A DNA stretch of 64,000 nucleotides from Aradus depressus (Eukaryota; Arthropoda; Insecta; Hemiptera; Aradidae), in the NCBI GenBank assembly GCA_963662175.1, contig OY759222.1:16440222-16504221 (forward strand), read 5' to 3'. Shown here piece after piece: positions 62,928-64,000 of this stretch (positions are counted from its first letter, which is position 1; every line of letters starts with the position of its first letter). The notes below the pieces were generated by a model that did not search any database, was not told the origin of the DNA, and worked only from the letters and a program-made list of their open reading frames with translations. The position numbers and the translations under genes were made by a program.

Positions 62928-63063
62928 TGTAGGGCCTGGCTTCTCTCCCTCAGCCACATCCTGGAAAAGTGCCCGCGACGTAGTCACGACATAGTATACA
63001 GACGCGACAACTTCAAGCGATGCTGGGAGACGACGGAAAGACTACAGAAGCAGCCTTATGGAT
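62928..63063 (+). pseudogene. non-LTR retrotransposon zinc-knuckle fragment (SLSHILEKCPR type)
   Basis: In frame: LLSLSHILEKCPRRSHDIVY, RRDNFKRCWETTERLQ. The SLSHILxKCPRxHxxRxxRHD layout is seen after the reverse transcriptase in R2-like and related elements. The first cysteine pair is reduced to one. It is a short, inactive remnant. Confidence 0.55.
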
Positions 63064-63654
63064 AATCTAATATTAACTGCTGGATTATACTGCGTAAAAG
63101 ATCTTGCTATCGAACGCCGTTACTATTTCATAAAATCGAAATTTCGTATCACATTAATATGTCTATCAATTGTTAAACAGTTATCTGTAATTGTGTAGTG
63201 GTTGGTAAGAATTTCAATGATTGGTATTGCCTTTTCGTAGTTCTTGGAGTTGGTAACTCCAGTGAGTCTGTAAGCCGTAACTGGGCAAAACGACTGACCG
63301 AGGGGGGGCCGACAAAGGGACGTAATGATACGATATTGTCTTGCGGTGAGGTCGGCACCCTTTGAGTTGTATTGTGTCTCGTCCTAACGGTGCGTCTGGT
63401 AACTATCCCAGGTCACACACTAGTCTAATGAATAGGTGTGAAGCACCGACACTATTTAGTGTCAGACCTAGTCCATTGTCATCCTAACAACCACTCCCAC
63501 ATTTGTCTAGGATCCAAAAACGTACGAAGAGTGACTTTTGATGAATTAGACTTAACCAAGTCGCTACGACTGTTGGGTAGATCATGTGACCAGGGGATTC
63601 TGCGTAATTGGTTGGCAAATGTTAAGGTAGGCTTTCGAAAAATGAATCATCAAT
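63064..63654. other. unassigned non-coding DNA
   Basis: ORFs at 63173-63358 and 63438-63656 have no recognised domain. Confidence 0.35.
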
Positions 63655-63770
63655 AGCTTATTTCCCCAGCAGGAATTAACCAATTATTTTTTCGCCCACC
63701 CTCCAGAACCTTCCCTTAGGTCGATACCGCGGAAAAGTTATAGATGTCCTTATGGGGTTTTAAATTTAAA
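63655..63770 (+). repeat. DR1 dispersed repeat, 5' fragment
   Basis: cttatttccccagcaggaat, taaccaattattttttcgcc and ggtcgataccgcggaaaagt, interrupted by a pogo element. Confidence 0.75.
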
Positions 63771-63772
63771 TA

Positions 63773-64000
63773 CAGTAGACTTTCCCTTATCCGGCGTTCT
63801 GTTAACCGGCGCGCTCCCTTATCCGGCACTCGCAAAATAATATCAAATTTGTTAAACTAAAATTAACATTCAATTATTACATTATCAATTATATGAGCCA
63901 CGTGCATTTACGAGCACATAATAATTCCGTAACTAACGAATCTTTTATGTATTTTTAGTGTTCATACACTCATAGGTACATTGTATTTAAAATGAAGGGA
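63773..64000. mobile_element. pogo/Tigger-type element, cut by window end
   Basis: It starts cagtagactttcccttatcc after TA and repeats the box cttatccggc, as in other pogo copies here. The right end lies outside the window. Confidence 0.75.

Overview
The window is a stretch of arthropod, most likely insect, genomic DNA. The evidence is a low overall GC content, a ladybird-type (Lbx) homeobox gene exon, Jockey-like, R1-like and Penelope-like retroelement remnants, tRNA-derived SINEs whose 3' tails are often AACCT/CCTAA (complement of the arthropod telomere repeat TTAGG), and a Maverick/Polinton element. A hemipteran host is possible, but that is a guess from repeat style only.

Positions 1 to about 8200 are the right part of a Polinton (adintovirus-like) element whose left part lies outside the window. 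On the + strand are a chromodomain-bearing integrase, one or two small cysteine-containing ORFs, a packaging ATPase and a gene resembling DUF8207 proteins. On the - strand, transcribed toward the integrase, is a compact capsid cluster in the order phospholipase A2/membrane-active protein, adenain-type protease, penton-like protein, a 65-residue basic protein, and the double-jelly-roll major capsid protein. The main ORFs are uninterrupted, so the element looks young. DNA polymerase B is not seen and would have to lie upstream. The distal side carries tandem repeats and a perfect 40-bp-arm palindrome.

From about 8.2 to 37.7 kb the sequence is a mosaic of decayed mobile elements: a Penelope-type GIY-YIG fragment, Jockey-like reverse transcriptase tails, pogo/Tigger elements, a Harbinger element with a transposase N-terminus, hAT elements with a BED finger, two SINE families, fold-back elements and an abundant modular dispersed repeat (called DR1 here). 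No host gene was recognised in this part.

Positions 38258-38846 are the first coding exon of a ladybird/Lbx-type gene, ending in a clean splice donor. The homeodomain exon was not found, so the rest of the window (38.85-64 kb) is probably intron or flanking DNA packed with the same repeats. A degenerate copy of about 95 bp of this exon sits 0.9 kb upstream.

The observations most worth following are two fold-back insertions of one design (inverted arms, a one-sided 43-46-nt tail, 12-15-bp target duplications, hammerhead-like CTGANGA...GAAA cores) that look like non-autonomous Penelope-like elements; the phospholipase/membrane-protein fusion and tiny basic ORF in the Polinton; the telomere-like SINE tails; and the duplicated ladybird exon fragment.
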